A stretch of 13,594 nt of DNA from Pseudomonadales bacterium (GCA_013215025.1 JABSRR010000024.1:13022-26615), one strand, 5' to 3'. Positions 1 through 8,061 are shown, counted from the first letter of the stretch. The notes: a model not told the origin generated them from the letters alone. A program made the numbers and translations.

Positions 1-936
1 AAAGCTACTCAGGAGATTAAACAGGCGCTGCCAAATATTGATATCATCATTGAGGTACTGGATGCTCGGATTCCTTACAGTAGTGAGAACCCAGTTATTC
101 GTAAGCTCTGTCAGAAGCATGCTGACAGTCAAGTAAAAGGCGGCCGCACACCATCGATTAAGCTTCTCAATAAGTGTGACTTAGCAGACCCAGAACAAAC
201 GGCCTTATGGCTTGATCACTTTGCACAGCAGGCCGATGTGAAGGCGATAGCTATCAGCCAGCAACAAGCACAATCTATTCACACTCTGCCTGAGATTTGT
301 CGGCAGCTCGCACCTGAAAAATTTAGTCAAGCTGGGGTATTGGACTGCCTTATCATGGGTATTCCAAATGTCGGTAAATCAACCATCATCAACACTTTAG
401 CTGGCCGACAGATCGCAAAAACTGGCAACGAACCAGCCGTTACCAAAGGTATGCAAAAAATCAATTTACGCAACGGCATTATGCTCTGGGACACGCCCGG
501 CATTTTATGGCCAAAGTTTGACAACCAAGCCAGTGCTTATCGTTTAGCCGCCACCGGTGCAATCAAAAACACCGCGATCAGCAGTGATGATATTGCTTTT
601 TTTGCCTGTGACTACCTACTTACACATCACCCTGCGCAGCTGCAGCAGCGTTACCAATTGGCAGATTTACCGCCCACAGAGATTGACTGTTTGCAGGCTA
701 TTGCCATGCAGCGCGGTTGCATCACGAAAGGCGGCAGAGTAGATTTAGAAAAAGTGTGTAACTTGTTGCTCACCGAATTACGTGATGGCCTGATTGGCAA
801 ATTCAGCTGGGAAACACCAGCCATGGCAATGGCGGAAGAAGCGCAAGTTGCTGAACAACTAGCTAAGCAACGTGCTAAAAAAGAACAGCAAAAAGCTGCA
901 CGAAAAGCCAAGTTTAAAAAAAATAAATCATCCTGA
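1..936 (+). CDS. YlqF/RbgA-family circularly permuted ribosome-biogenesis GTPase, 5' truncated
   Basis: The frame is open from base 1 to a TGA at 934-936, giving 311 visible residues. The N terminus lies outside the window; family members usually begin only a few residues earlier with a WFPGHM-like motif, so about 15-20 residues are probably missing. The G motifs appear in permuted order: G4 NKCD (169-180), then G1 GIPNVGKST (358-384), then G3 DTPG (490-501). This order is the hallmark of YlqF/RbgA/YawG GTPases, which in Bacillus assist late assembly of the large ribosomal subunit. The C terminus is a Lys/Ala-rich basic tail that could contact rRNA. A GTG at 238 could be mistaken for a start, but it lies inside the conserved domain and would remove G4. 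Family assignment is firm; the exact role in gammaproteobacteria is inferred. Confidence 0.93.
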   Translation, partial: KATQEIKQALPNIDIIIEVLDARIPYSSENPVIRKLCQKHADSQVKGGRTPSIKLLNKCDLADPEQTALWLDHFAQQADVKAIAISQQQAQSIHTLPEICRQLAPEKFSQAGVLDCLIMGIPNVGKSTIINTLAGRQIAKTGNEPAVTKGMQKINLRNGIMLWDTPGILWPKFDNQASAYRLAATGAIKNTAISSDDIAFFACDYLLTHHPAQLQQRYQLADLPPTEIDCLQAIAMQRGCITKGGRVDLEKVCNLLLTELRDGLIGKFSWETPAMAMAEEAQVAEQLAKQRAKKEQQKAARKAKFKKNKSS

Positions 937-969
937 TGCCTATCATCATGAGCGTTGTTGCTAGATTCT

Positions 970-2031
970 ATGGGAAAAATTAGATTTTTACTCGCCGCGT
1001 CGGTTGTTGTTTATCATAGCCACGCGATTCTAGGCTTTGAGTTTGTAGGTGGAAAAATAGCAGTTGAGCTGTTTTTTATTATCTCAGGCTTTTACATTGC
1101 GATGATTTTGGCGCAAAAATATCAACAGCAGTTTTGGGTATTTTTCAGTAATCGACTGCTGAAAATTTTCCCTTGCTACTGGTTAATTGCTGGCATTTCA
1201 GCGCTACTCTATGCCTTGGTAGTAAACCTTAATATCATCCCTGAATTTACTGCTGCTTGGCAGCAGCTTGATGGCCGAAATTTTATATTATTCATGCTCA
1301 GCAATATTTTTATTATTGGTCAGGATATTTTTATGTTCACCGGGCTTGATCCTGAGACTCAGCAGTTTTATTTTGCCCCCGCATTTCACAGCAATCAGCC
1401 GGGTGTTTTACACTTTTTATTTGTTCCTCAGGCTTGGTCAATCTGTTTAGAGTTTTGTTTTTATGCTATCGCACCATTTGTTGTACGGCGACGATTGGTT
1501 GTGATTCTGAGCCTACTCACGCTCAGTCTGTTAATTCGTTTCAGCTTATTTTATAAAGGCTATTATGATGACCCCTTTAGCTACCGTTTTTTTCCGAGTG
1601 AATTATGCTTTTTCTTACTTGGCGTATTAAGCTTTCGAGCTTACCAACAAGGCTGGATAATCTCATCTACTCTGATATCTAGGCTGTCAATTGTAATCTT
1701 CTGCCTATTAATTTTGGGGTTAAAAAATATTATTGCTCAACCCAGTGAGTGGATCAGCTGGGTGATTTATATCTCTTTTGCAGCACTGTTGCCGACATTT
1801 TTTAACGCGGAGAAATCCAATAGATTTGATCGATTTATCGGTGAATTATCATACCCGATCTATATATCGCATGTAATGATCATTTTTATGATAAGACCGT
1901 TTATACAAACCGAGCTATGGCAATATCGAGGTCTAATAACGTTATTATTAAGTACCATATTGGCCATGATCTTAGTGAAATATCTTATGCAACCCATTGA
2001 TCGTATTCGCCAACAGCGCGCTGAGCTTTAA
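970..2031 (+). CDS. Acyltransferase family 3 (AT3) integral membrane protein
   Basis: A polytopic membrane protein of about 353 residues. The N terminus has the AT3 pattern KIRFLLAASVVVYHSH, with the conserved His of the first membrane segment. It is followed by GGKIAVELFFIISGFYIA, which matches the usual 'VxxFFxISGF' segment, and about ten hydrophobic helices; near the C terminus is SYPIYISHV, the late AT3 signature. Such proteins move acyl groups (often acetyl) across the inner membrane onto sugars of LPS, exopolysaccharide or other glycans; the substrate here is unknown. ATG 970 fits the family N terminus; in-frame TTG codons at 955 and 958 would add five or four residues, and TTG 958 has a GAG six bases upstream. 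No clear Shine-Dalgarno precedes 970. The gene begins 33 bp after the GTPase stop, so it may be cotranscribed. It is visibly richer in A+T than its neighbours. Confidence 0.88.
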   Translation: MGKIRFLLAASVVVYHSHAILGFEFVGGKIAVELFFIISGFYIAMILAQKYQQQFWVFFSNRLLKIFPCYWLIAGISALLYALVVNLNIIPEFTAAWQQLDGRNFILFMLSNIFIIGQDIFMFTGLDPETQQFYFAPAFHSNQPGVLHFLFVPQAWSICLEFCFYAIAPFVVRRRLVVILSLLTLSLLIRFSLFYKGYYDDPFSYRFFPSELCFFLLGVLSFRAYQQGWIISSTLISRLSIVIFCLLILGLKNIIAQPSEWISWVIYISFAALLPTFFNAEKSNRFDRFIGELSYPIYISHVMIIFMIRPFIQTELWQYRGLITLLLSTILAMILVKYLMQPIDRIRQQRAEL

Positions 2032-2053
2032 TTACCGTAAACTTAAGCTCAGC
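2020..2053. terminator. Hairpin between convergent genes, possible bidirectional terminator
   Basis: A perfect 9-bp inverted repeat, GCTGAGCTT (2020-2028) and AAGCTCAGC (2045-2053), encloses a 16-base A+T-rich loop. It overlaps the last codons of the acyltransferase gene and lies about 45 bp past the lpoB stop, so it sits where two convergent transcripts should end. Neither side has a run of T after the stem, so a classic intrinsic terminator is not demonstrated. Confidence 0.4.
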
Positions 2054-2057
2054 AACC

Positions 2058-2095
2058 TAACATCAGCGATTAAACGTCAGCGCCTAAACATCAGC
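2058..2095. repeat. Three imperfect copies of TAAACATCAGC
   Basis: Copies lie at 2058-2067 (TAACATCAGC), 2071-2081 (TAAACGTCAGC) and 2085-2095 (TAAACATCAGC), spaced 13-14 bp, between the hairpin and the lpoB stop codon. It may be a remnant of local slippage or a binding site; no function can be assigned. Confidence 0.45.
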
Positions 2096-2098
2096 TGT

Positions 2099-2698
2099 TC
2101 AAGCACCAAACCAGCGTTTATCTTTGGTTTTTCGAATCTCTTTTTCGGCAGACCACTCTAGCAAGCCGGTCTCAAGGTGTAGCAGTTTAAGTGTGAACTT
2201 ATAATACACATCGGTAGTCACGCCCTCTCTTTTTACAATCGAAGACATATTGCCATATAGCATATATTCGGCACCTAGCTGCTGACCGAAGCGGGCAGCC
2301 ATATCGGGATTAACCATGCCAGAGGAATTTTGAAAATTCATTTGCGCTTTTACCTGATTGGCAACCGTCATATCAACAAATCGATACTTGCCGGAGTTAA
2401 GCAGCTTAGACTGGATAGTATCGGTAATACTCTCCATATCAATTTGCTCACTGGTTTTATTCTTCACGCGGTCAACAAATAAAATAGGTCGCTTAGACGC
2501 TGTTATCTGCACCATCGGCGGAAACATGAGTAAGTCATCAACCATTTTCGCAGCGATAGTTTGTAAATCGGTTGAGCCAAAGTCAGTATTGACGGTTTCA
2601 ACGCCCTGCGCATCACCATATTGCGTTGACACACTCGAACAAGATTGCAAAAGCAAACAACATATCGACAGTGTGACGAGGTATAGTGGCTTGATCAT
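2099..2698 (-). CDS. lpoB: Penicillin-binding protein activator LpoB (outer-membrane lipoprotein)
   Basis: The protein has 199 residues. The signal peptide ends in a lipobox LLQSC with Cys20; the +2 residue is Ser, so Lol-dependent sorting to the outer membrane is expected. The mature part matches LpoB/YcfM: RPILFVDRVKNKTSEQID, then SKLLNSGKYRFVD, then AAEL-like spacing to GAEYMLYGNMSSI and a C-terminal LKLLHLETGLLEWSAEKEIRK. In Escherichia coli, LpoB reaches through the peptidoglycan and stimulates PBP1b glycan polymerisation and crosslinking. Here the linker after Cys20 is short compared with the long disordered linker of the E. coli protein. It is the last gene of the waaC-COG3014-ycfL-lpoB operon. 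Its ribosome binding site GGGAGAGA (2703-2710) overlaps the ycfL stop codon, which suggests translational coupling. Confidence 0.9.
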   Translation of the reverse strand: MIKPLYLVTLSICCLLLQSCSSVSTQYGDAQGVETVNTDFGSTDLQTIAAKMVDDLLMFPPMVQITASKRPILFVDRVKNKTSEQIDMESITDTIQSKLLNSGKYRFVDMTVANQVKAQMNFQNSSGMVNPDMAARFGQQLGAEYMLYGNMSSIVKREGVTTDVYYKFTLKLLHLETGLLEWSAEKEIRKTKDKRWFGA

Positions 2699-2709
2699 TA
2701 ATTCTCTCC

Positions 2710-3072
2710 CTATTCCTTAATATAAATTTTCGTGCCTAACACGGAGCTGTTTGGCGCCGTTACTTGAATGGCGGTAGTCTCTTTCGGGCTTAAGGTAACT
2801 GGTGTCCATGGGCGACCATCTTTTGCGACTTCAAATTTGTCGGCATCAAAAAACTTAAACTTGTATTGGAATTTCACCACATCTTTGGTTTTATTGGTTA
2901 AGTCTACCGAGAACTGCAGCATGTCATACTTACGCCTTGTTCTAGGCTCACCTACTTTGATATATCGACTCATACTGGAGTTTTCATATTCGACATATGG
3001 CTTTTCTTCATTACTCCCGCAAGCCAGTAATAAACTGAACACAGATAGCATAGCGCATAATTTCAACCGCAT
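2710..3072 (-). CDS. ycfL: YcfL-family (DUF1425) lipoprotein
   Basis: The protein has 120 residues from the ATG at 3072. That start is chosen because AAGAGGGA (3077-3084) lies just upstream and because it gives a compact lipoprotein signal MRLKLCAMLSVFSLLLAC with Cys18. An in-frame ATG 36 bases further upstream lies inside the preceding gene and is unlikely. The +2 residue is Gly, compatible with outer-membrane sorting. The mature domain has the DUF1425 features: NSSMSRYIKVGEPRTRR, a beta-rich body with QFSVDLTNKTKDVVKFQYKF, and the late RPWTPVTLSPKETTAIQV. In E. coli ycfL lies immediately upstream of lpoB, as here. Its function is not established; the conserved link to lpoB suggests a role in envelope or peptidoglycan maintenance. 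The upstream stop TAA (3083-3085) overlaps its ribosome binding site. Confidence 0.85.
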   Translation of the reverse strand: MRLKLCAMLSVFSLLLACGSNEEKPYVEYENSSMSRYIKVGEPRTRRKYDMLQFSVDLTNKTKDVVKFQYKFKFFDADKFEVAKDGRPWTPVTLSPKETTAIQVTAPNSSVLGTKIYIKE

Positions 3073-3076
3073 AATT

Positions 3077-3084
3077 TCCCTCTT
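3077..3084 (-). promoter_or_regulatory. Ribosome binding site deciding the ycfL start
   Basis: AAGAGGGA on the minus strand, four bases before ATG 3072. It overlaps the TAA stop of the upstream lipoprotein gene (3083-3085). It favours the 120-residue product over the longer 132-residue reading and implies stop-restart coupling. Confidence 0.7.
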
Positions 3085-4438
3085 ATAGACTGTATTGATT
3101 AACCACAAATTGAGAGCCTGTATCGACGACCCGAATTAGATACGATCGACCAGGCTCGGCATTAAACTGCAAGGTTTGACTAAGATTAGCGCGTGTGAGC
3201 ACCACTGAGTGTTTACCAAGTTCAAGCGGCTGGTAGTAATTTTGCACATTGTCTGGCAAGGTAAGCCAGCTGCGCAGATCAGCCTGTTCCGAAACTATAT
3301 TATAGATTGAGGCTAGGAATCCACCTAACTCATTCTGCTTTTGTATTTTTTGCTGCATTTCAAATTTTGATTTTGCTCTTAAGAATTGTCGCAATACAAT
3401 ACCAGGCATGTCCTCTTCTAACGACTTGATCGCTAGCTTTGAAATATCGCTTAGCATAGACGCATTCACTGCTGGCTGCGCATCAACCTGAATCTGTAAA
3501 CTTGGTCGATTGATGGTGCGTCGAGCTCGATAATAAGGCACTGAAACAGAAAAATACGTATCGTATTCAAAGCTCGGCAGTGATAAATTAAAGCTTTGTT
3601 TATTCGCCACAAAGCCCTGCTCATAAACAATAAATAAATGTGCCTTAGCGCTCACTAAGCCGGCATCAGCGCGTTGAATGCCAGCTCTTATATAACGGTT
3701 ATTTGGTGCCAGCGCAGCCGCTTTTTTGTAGTCGACTAATGCCGCATTCCAGTCACGCTGAGCTTCCCAAAGAATCGCGCTAACAAAGTACACATAGGCA
3801 TTTAACAAGGAACTGCCAACGCCGCTGGTGGCGTTTTGCATCGCAGCAAACTCTGGTGAACCAGACCAGGTTTGATCATTTAATTGCTGCTTACGCGACT
3901 CTTTGGCAATCGTCTGACTATTTTTTGCATTTTGATTTTCTAGCCGACGTTGTTCGATAGCCGCTTGGCGTAATTCAACGGATGCCGCCTCTAATTTTGC
4001 GGTCGACAAATAATTAAACGCTTGAAATAAATTTAACAAAATTCGCTCGTAAGCATCGCCTGTGTAAGGTATGGCATTATCATTACTGATCACCGCCACC
4101 CCTTTAGCTGATATGTCACTGGCAGATATGATGGCGCGATCATCAAGTTGTCGATAAAACCCTTTGGCAACATCTGCCGCGGCCTGACTGGTACTCACAT
4201 CTTGATTTAATTGCGCGATACGCATTAATTCTTGTGCATACAGCAAACCATCTGCCGAACGAAGTTTGGCTTGCAGGTCATTCGCAAGCTTATCAGAGGA
4301 ACCGCTAACGATGGCTTGACGAAACTTTTGCGCCTGCACTGGGTAGGGTAAGAATACTGATGAACTCGCGCAGCTGAGCAAACAAAAGCTGATACTCAGT
4401 AATATAACGCGCTGCCACAGCGTTGAAAGACGTCCCAT
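3083..4438 (-). CDS. COG3014-type TPR-containing lipoprotein of unknown function
   Basis: The protein has about 451 residues. From ATG 4438 it has a lipoprotein signal ending in CLLSC (Cys23) with Ala at +2, so an outer-membrane anchor is expected. The body is alpha-helical with at least one recognisable TPR, WEAQRDWNAALVDYKKAAAL, and an earlier helical pair around AYERILLNLFQAFNYLSTAKL; the C-terminal third is beta-rich and ends in a domain with GRSYLIRVVDTGS. The start is chosen because AAGGGA (4445-4450) lies six bases upstream. The ATG at 4462, which overlaps the waaC stop as TAATG, would add eight residues and is a credible alternative. The family is conserved next to ycfL and lpoB in gammaproteobacteria, but I know of no assigned activity. 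Context suggests an envelope assembly or scaffolding role. Confidence 0.8.
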   Translation of the reverse strand: MGRLSTLWQRVILLSISFCLLSCASSSVFLPYPVQAQKFRQAIVSGSSDKLANDLQAKLRSADGLLYAQELMRIAQLNQDVSTSQAAADVAKGFYRQLDDRAIISASDISAKGVAVISNDNAIPYTGDAYERILLNLFQAFNYLSTAKLEAASVELRQAAIEQRRLENQNAKNSQTIAKESRKQQLNDQTWSGSPEFAAMQNATSGVGSSLLNAYVYFVSAILWEAQRDWNAALVDYKKAAALAPNNRYIRAGIQRADAGLVSAKAHLFIVYEQGFVANKQSFNLSLPSFEYDTYFSVSVPYYRARRTINRPSLQIQVDAQPAVNASMLSDISKLAIKSLEEDMPGIVLRQFLRAKSKFEMQQKIQKQNELGGFLASIYNIVSEQADLRSWLTLPDNVQNYYQPLELGKHSVVLTRANLSQTLQFNAEPGRSYLIRVVDTGSQFVVNQYSL

Positions 4439-4444
4439 GCTCAA

Positions 4445-4450
4445 TCCCTT
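4445..4450 (-). promoter_or_regulatory. Ribosome binding site deciding the COG3014 lipoprotein start
   Basis: AAGGGA on the minus strand, six bases before ATG 4438. The alternative ATG at 4462 has no comparable purine-rich element, though its TAATG overlap with the upstream stop could allow reinitiation. Confidence 0.55.
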
Positions 4451-4461
4451 GCCATTATCCA

Positions 4462-5487
4462 TTAAAGCTGCGCGATAAATTGCTGCCAAATAGTTTCTAC
4501 TTTTAATTCAGCTAAACACAGCGGCTGCGATTGCGCATTATTTTTAGCGCAGCTGCGTCGGTAACATGGCTGACAATCGATCAGCTCAGCTGAGGTCATC
4601 TGCATCGCATGCGGTCCTGTGGCAGCAATCAATGCAGGGTCTGTGGGGCCATAAACGGTTACAGTTGGCTTCGCCAAAGCCGCGGCAATATGTGCCAAGC
4701 CGGTATCATTGCAGATAGCCCCCTCACTGTGCTGCAACAATACGGCAAGAGCTGACAGTGATAAGCGAGGCAATACCGTTGCATAATCAAGCCCGGCCGC
4801 TAATCTTAGGCAGCGCTGCTGTTCTGACTGACTACCCCAAGGCATCAAGACTTGATAACCCTGCTCGTTGGCCTGCGCCAATAGTAAACGCCAATGCTGC
4901 TCAGGTAAGCACTTTGTCGCCCAGCTAGCATTCGTCACAAAGACTAAAAAAGGCTTATCCGGCAAAGCTATGCTGAGTGCATCAGCGTGCAATGCAGTGA
5001 GGCCAAAATTGATATCGCCAGTAACTGTATAGCCAAATGCATCTGCACATAAATGTCGCAGCCGTTCAATTGCCAGCTGATTGCGCGGTGCTGATATGGC
5101 TACATCATAGGCTAAGTAAGCCGGCTTTTCGCGCACCGAAGCCTTATCTGCGCCGATCCGCTTACCTTTCGCTATGCGGGTAACCAATGCCGACTTGAGA
5201 TTACCTTGTAAATCTAAAACAACGTCATACTGCTGCCGCCTGATTTGCTTCAGAGTTTGCCTAATATCGCCCGAAACCAGACTCTGCCAGATACGCCTTT
5301 TCCAACGCCGATGCGCAGTGGGAATCACCTGATTGATCGCAAAATGCCATGCCGGCACTTCAGCAAAGCCCTCATCAACAACCCAGTCGATAATAGCGTT
5401 CGGATAGTGCTGCGCAATATCGCTAATAGCTGGCAGCGCCTGCACCAGATCGCCCATCGAGCTTAGCTTAACAATTAGAATTCGCAT
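4462..5487 (-). CDS. waaC: LPS heptosyltransferase I (WaaC/RfaC, glycosyltransferase family 9)
   Basis: The protein has 341 residues (E. coli WaaC has about 320). It transfers L-glycero-D-manno-heptose from its ADP-sugar to Kdo of the LPS inner core on the cytoplasmic side of the inner membrane. The N terminus MRILIVKLSSMGDLVQALPA carries Asp13, the catalytic base position of WaaC. The segment DWVVDEGFAEVPAWH and VIPTAHRRW match heptosyltransferase I rather than WaaF. The C-terminal ADP-heptose site is NDTGLAHIAAAL with Asp261, then VTVYGPTDPALI. The end has clustered cysteines (CQPCYRRSC and a later Cys), also seen in several GT9 members. It is the first gene of the minus-strand operon and its stop overlaps a possible next start. 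No strong Shine-Dalgarno precedes ATG 5487. Confidence 0.9.
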   Translation of the reverse strand: MRILIVKLSSMGDLVQALPAISDIAQHYPNAIIDWVVDEGFAEVPAWHFAINQVIPTAHRRWKRRIWQSLVSGDIRQTLKQIRRQQYDVVLDLQGNLKSALVTRIAKGKRIGADKASVREKPAYLAYDVAISAPRNQLAIERLRHLCADAFGYTVTGDINFGLTALHADALSIALPDKPFLVFVTNASWATKCLPEQHWRLLLAQANEQGYQVLMPWGSQSEQQRCLRLAAGLDYATVLPRLSLSALAVLLQHSEGAICNDTGLAHIAAALAKPTVTVYGPTDPALIAATGPHAMQMTSAELIDCQPCYRRSCAKNNAQSQPLCLAELKVETIWQQFIAQL

Positions 5488-5517
5488 ACAGTGATAGTAG
5501 TTCGATATTCACTGAAT

Positions 5518-5540
5518 AAAAAAACCGAGCTTTTGCTCGG
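5518..5540 (-). terminator. Intrinsic terminator of the YeeN/YebC gene
   Basis: Read on the minus strand: stem CCGAGC, loop AAAA, stem GCTCGG, then seven T. It starts 17 bp after the YeeN/YebC stop and ends about 30 bp before the waaC start, so it separates that gene from the waaC operon, which must have its own promoter nearby. Confidence 0.88.
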
Positions 5541-5557
5541 CTTTGCTAAGATGACTG

Positions 5558-6274
5558 CTAGTATTCAGCATTATGATAGACACGCTGCACATCATCTAGA
5601 AAATTCAGCATGTCTAAGAATTTCTCAAACATCTCAACATCATCGCCCGTAATCGGATGCGAAGCGTGCGGCACAAATTGAATTTCATCAACTTCAAATT
5701 CACTTATACCCGCCTCATCAGTTAAGGCATGACGTGCTTTAGCGTATTCGGTATGCGGTGCAAACACCGTGATTTTACCGTCTTCGTTTTCGATATCCGT
5801 CACATCCACATCAGCCATCATCAGCGCCTCTAGGATCGCCTCATCGTCATCACCTTTAAACACAAAGATCGCCGCATGGTCAAAAGAATGCGCGCAAGTA
5901 CCCTGAGTACCAATTTTTGACTTAGTTTTGGTAAAGCATTGACGCACATCGCCAAAGGTACGGTTTGAATTATCCGTTAGACATTCGATAATCACCATAG
6001 CGCCACCCGGCCCAAAACCTTCATAACGAGCAGGATCAAAATCTTCTCCTCCTGCGCCTGTGGCTTTATCAATGGCCTTTTCAATCACATGGCTAGGTAC
6101 CTGGTCTTTTTTGGCCCGATCCATGAGCGCACGTAGGGCTAAATTACCATCTGGGTCAGCTCCGCCAGATTTAGCGCAAACATATATTTCGCGACCATAT
6201 TTGCTATAAACCTTTGCTTTCATATCAGAGGTTTTGGCCATCGACTCTTTACGGTTTTGGTAGGCTCGACCCAT
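5558..6274 (-). CDS. YebC/PmpR-TACO1 family protein, YeeN subtype
   Basis: The protein has 238 residues, the length of E. coli YeeN (238) rather than YebC (246). It starts [15 protein letters not shown] and continues [21 protein letters not shown], the YeeN-like version of the family's first domain. It then has [36 protein letters not shown] and NRTFGDVR, and ends [12 protein letters not shown]. YebC-family proteins have been described as transcription regulators. More recently they have been linked to translation, relieving ribosome stalling at proline-rich stretches, with mitochondrial TACO1 as homologue. The role of the YeeN subtype is less clear. It reads as a separate unit: 68 bp follow the GT-C-like gene upstream, and an intrinsic terminator follows its stop. 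Confidence 0.93.
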   Translation of the reverse strand: MGRAYQNRKESMAKTSDMKAKVYSKYGREIYVCAKSGGADPDGNLALRALMDRAKKDQVPSHVIEKAIDKATGAGGEDFDPARYEGFGPGGAMVIIECLTDNSNRTFGDVRQCFTKTKSKIGTQGTCAHSFDHAAIFVFKGDDDEAILEALMMADVDVTDIENEDGKITVFAPHTEYAKARHALTDEAGISEFEVDEIQFVPHASHPITGDDVEMFEKFLDMLNFLDDVQRVYHNAEY

Positions 6275-6342
6275 AGTGCTCTCGTATTTTGTAATTTAAT
6301 GAATTGTCTAATTTTAGCTTGAAGCGTACACGGTGTGAAGAA

Positions 6343-8061
6343 TCAGTTTGCGTCAATCTTGCTAAAACGCTCTGAATGCCATCGGTAAAAGTTCAACGGC
6401 TGCGGGGCATCCAGCCAGATTTGACTGACTCGACCTGCTGCATTCAATGCTTTAATGGTTATAGCAATATGCTCTGCGACAGTAACAGTCTGGCCTATGC
6501 GAAACGGCTGGCGCGCTTCATTGCGCATCAGTACGTCGTCTGCATCAAAAATGCCATCAGCATGACTAAGCTGGTATCGCCAAACTGTCTCCGATGATAA
6601 ACGCTGAAGATCTAGCTGAGACCGAGAAGATATATTTAATAATAATTTAGGAATCGCTTGCTGTTGATAAAGTGATATTGGACTGAGATATGCAGCAATA
6701 AATACTGGCATGCCTAAAGTCACGATATATTGTTGCTGTGGCAGTTGTCGAACTGCGGACTCAGCAGGACTAGCTAACAATTTAGGTGCATACGACATCG
6801 GTATTAACACCATCGCCGACACCATTAAATGCCCAGCCAGAAGCAACAGCGCTAATGGGGTTAACACCAGACGGGTGCTTAGATTTAAATGCTGCTCCCT
6901 AGCATGGGCTAATGTTTGTAAGATGCGATAGCAACAATCAGCCAGCAATATCGAACTGCCGATACTGGCAAACAGTAGATTACGCTCCTGTATTTCTGCA
7001 CTCAGCACCGGAAAAATAGCCAACAGCATAATACTTAGTGCAGCAATATTGTGTCGCTGCCTAAACACTGCCACATACAGCACACTGGCAAATAATAGCA
7101 AGGCACCCAGCAATACGTTGAGCGATTGCAAGGCGGGAATATGATACAAAGGCAGAGGGTTCAGCAAGATCGAAACCGCCATCGCGAATCGCTCAGGCAG
7201 TTGTGACAGATAAAAGCGCAACTCGGACACAGGGTCTGCATAGTATGCAAGATTACCACGTGCGCCGAAATCTGAGCCTTGATATAGCCAAAGCCAGGCG
7301 ATAAACACCAGCAACGCTATAAACATTAGAACAGCCATAGGCCTCACCGAGCGTGCTTCAGACGGAATAGCGATAATGCTTGCCAACAATAGCACGCCAC
7401 TGCAGATACCCAACTCTCCAGACATAAATGCGGCCAGCAAAAAAATCACGAATAGCGCGGTGCGTTTTGCACATAACATCGCGCCTTGTGACAGGCTAAT
7501 GAATTGATTGGCGGCCAACAAGCTAAACGCCGTTGCCATGATAGCGTTGCGATTTGCCAACCACGCTAAACTAAATCCATGCGTCGTATCTAAGGCAAAA
7601 AACAGTAAACTAAATGCCAGCAGTTGCGGTGGCAAAATAGTCTTAAACCACTGCTTAAGGCCCCACAGCAATAAGGCAAACCAGAATAATGAATGCAGAT
7701 GCATCAGCCAGGGCTGCTTAAGCCAGCGATAATCAAGCCAATGTGTTAGCTCAGCCAATGGACGCCAGAACACCATATGAAACGTTTCTACAGTCCACCA
7801 TGGCAGTACCGATTGTGCCATTAGCTGTTGCCGTCTCGCTGCGTCTTCGGTGACAAAAGTAAATAGATTTGCCACCGTGGGCGTATCTGGCTGAAGAATG
7901 GTTTCAGGCGCCAGATCCTGCAGAATCACCGCATGACTATAATCATCAGCAAACAAACCGGCAGCCAGGCTTGGTAATACCATGATCACAGCCAATATAA
8001 GCGGCCATTTAGCATCTAATGCAACGACGCGATTCAATAATGCTGAAAACAGACGAGTCAA
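6343..8061 (-). CDS. Polytopic membrane protein, GT-C-like putative glycosyltransferase
   Basis: The protein has 572 residues with roughly ten to twelve hydrophobic helices. After the first helix is FADDYSH with Asp39-Asp40, the position of the acidic pair of GT-C glycosyltransferases, which use lipid-phosphate sugars and act on the outer face of the inner membrane. Next comes FWRPL (98-102), HWLDYRW and HLHS (121-124), a pattern common in GT-C proteins, then a loop with WLANRNA (167-173). The last about 140 residues form a soluble, probably periplasmic domain. No close named family was recognised and the substrate is unknown. The start is TTG 8061, chosen because AAGGAG (8071-8076) lies nine bases upstream. 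It is divergent from the lipopeptide synthetase, so it might decorate that product or a surface glycan; this is inference. Confidence 0.7.
   Translation of the reverse strand: MTRLFSALLNRVVALDAKWPLILAVIMVLPSLAAGLFADDYSHAVILQDLAPETILQPDTPTVANLFTFVTEDAARRQQLMAQSVLPWWTVETFHMVFWRPLAELTHWLDYRWLKQPWLMHLHSLFWFALLLWGLKQWFKTILPPQLLAFSLLFFALDTTHGFSLAWLANRNAIMATAFSLLAANQFISLSQGAMLCAKRTALFVIFLLAAFMSGELGICSGVLLLASIIAIPSEARSVRPMAVLMFIALLVFIAWLWLYQGSDFGARGNLAYYADPVSELRFYLSQLPERFAMAVSILLNPLPLYHIPALQSLNVLLGALLLFASVLYVAVFRQRHNIAALSIMLLAIFPVLSAEIQERNLLFASIGSSILLADCCYRILQTLAHAREQHLNLSTRLVLTPLALLLLAGHLMVSAMVLIPMSYAPKLLASPAESAVRQLPQQQYIVTLGMPVFIAAYLSPISLYQQQAIPKLLLNISSRSQLDLQRLSSETVWRYQLSHADGIFDADDVLMRNEARQPFRIGQTVTVAEHIAITIKALNAAGRVSQIWLDAPQPLNFYRWHSERFSKIDAN

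Noticed and set aside
238..936. GTG at 238 as the start of the GTPase
   Set aside because: The frame is open to base 1 and encodes the family's N-terminal part including the NKCD G4 motif, so the gene is truncated by the window edge.
2358..2720. 120-codon plus-strand frame opposite lpoB
   Set aside because: Its translation has no recognisable features, whereas the minus-strand frame has a lipobox and a clear LpoB match.
4462..5487. Heptosyltransferase II (WaaF) for the GT9 gene
   Set aside because: The SSMGDL start, DWVVDEGF and RRW segments, and Asp13 and Asp261 numbering fit WaaC better.
5494..5499. TACTAT as a -10 box for waaC
   Set aside because: It ends only six bases before the waaC ATG and has no acceptable -35; the true promoter could not be located.
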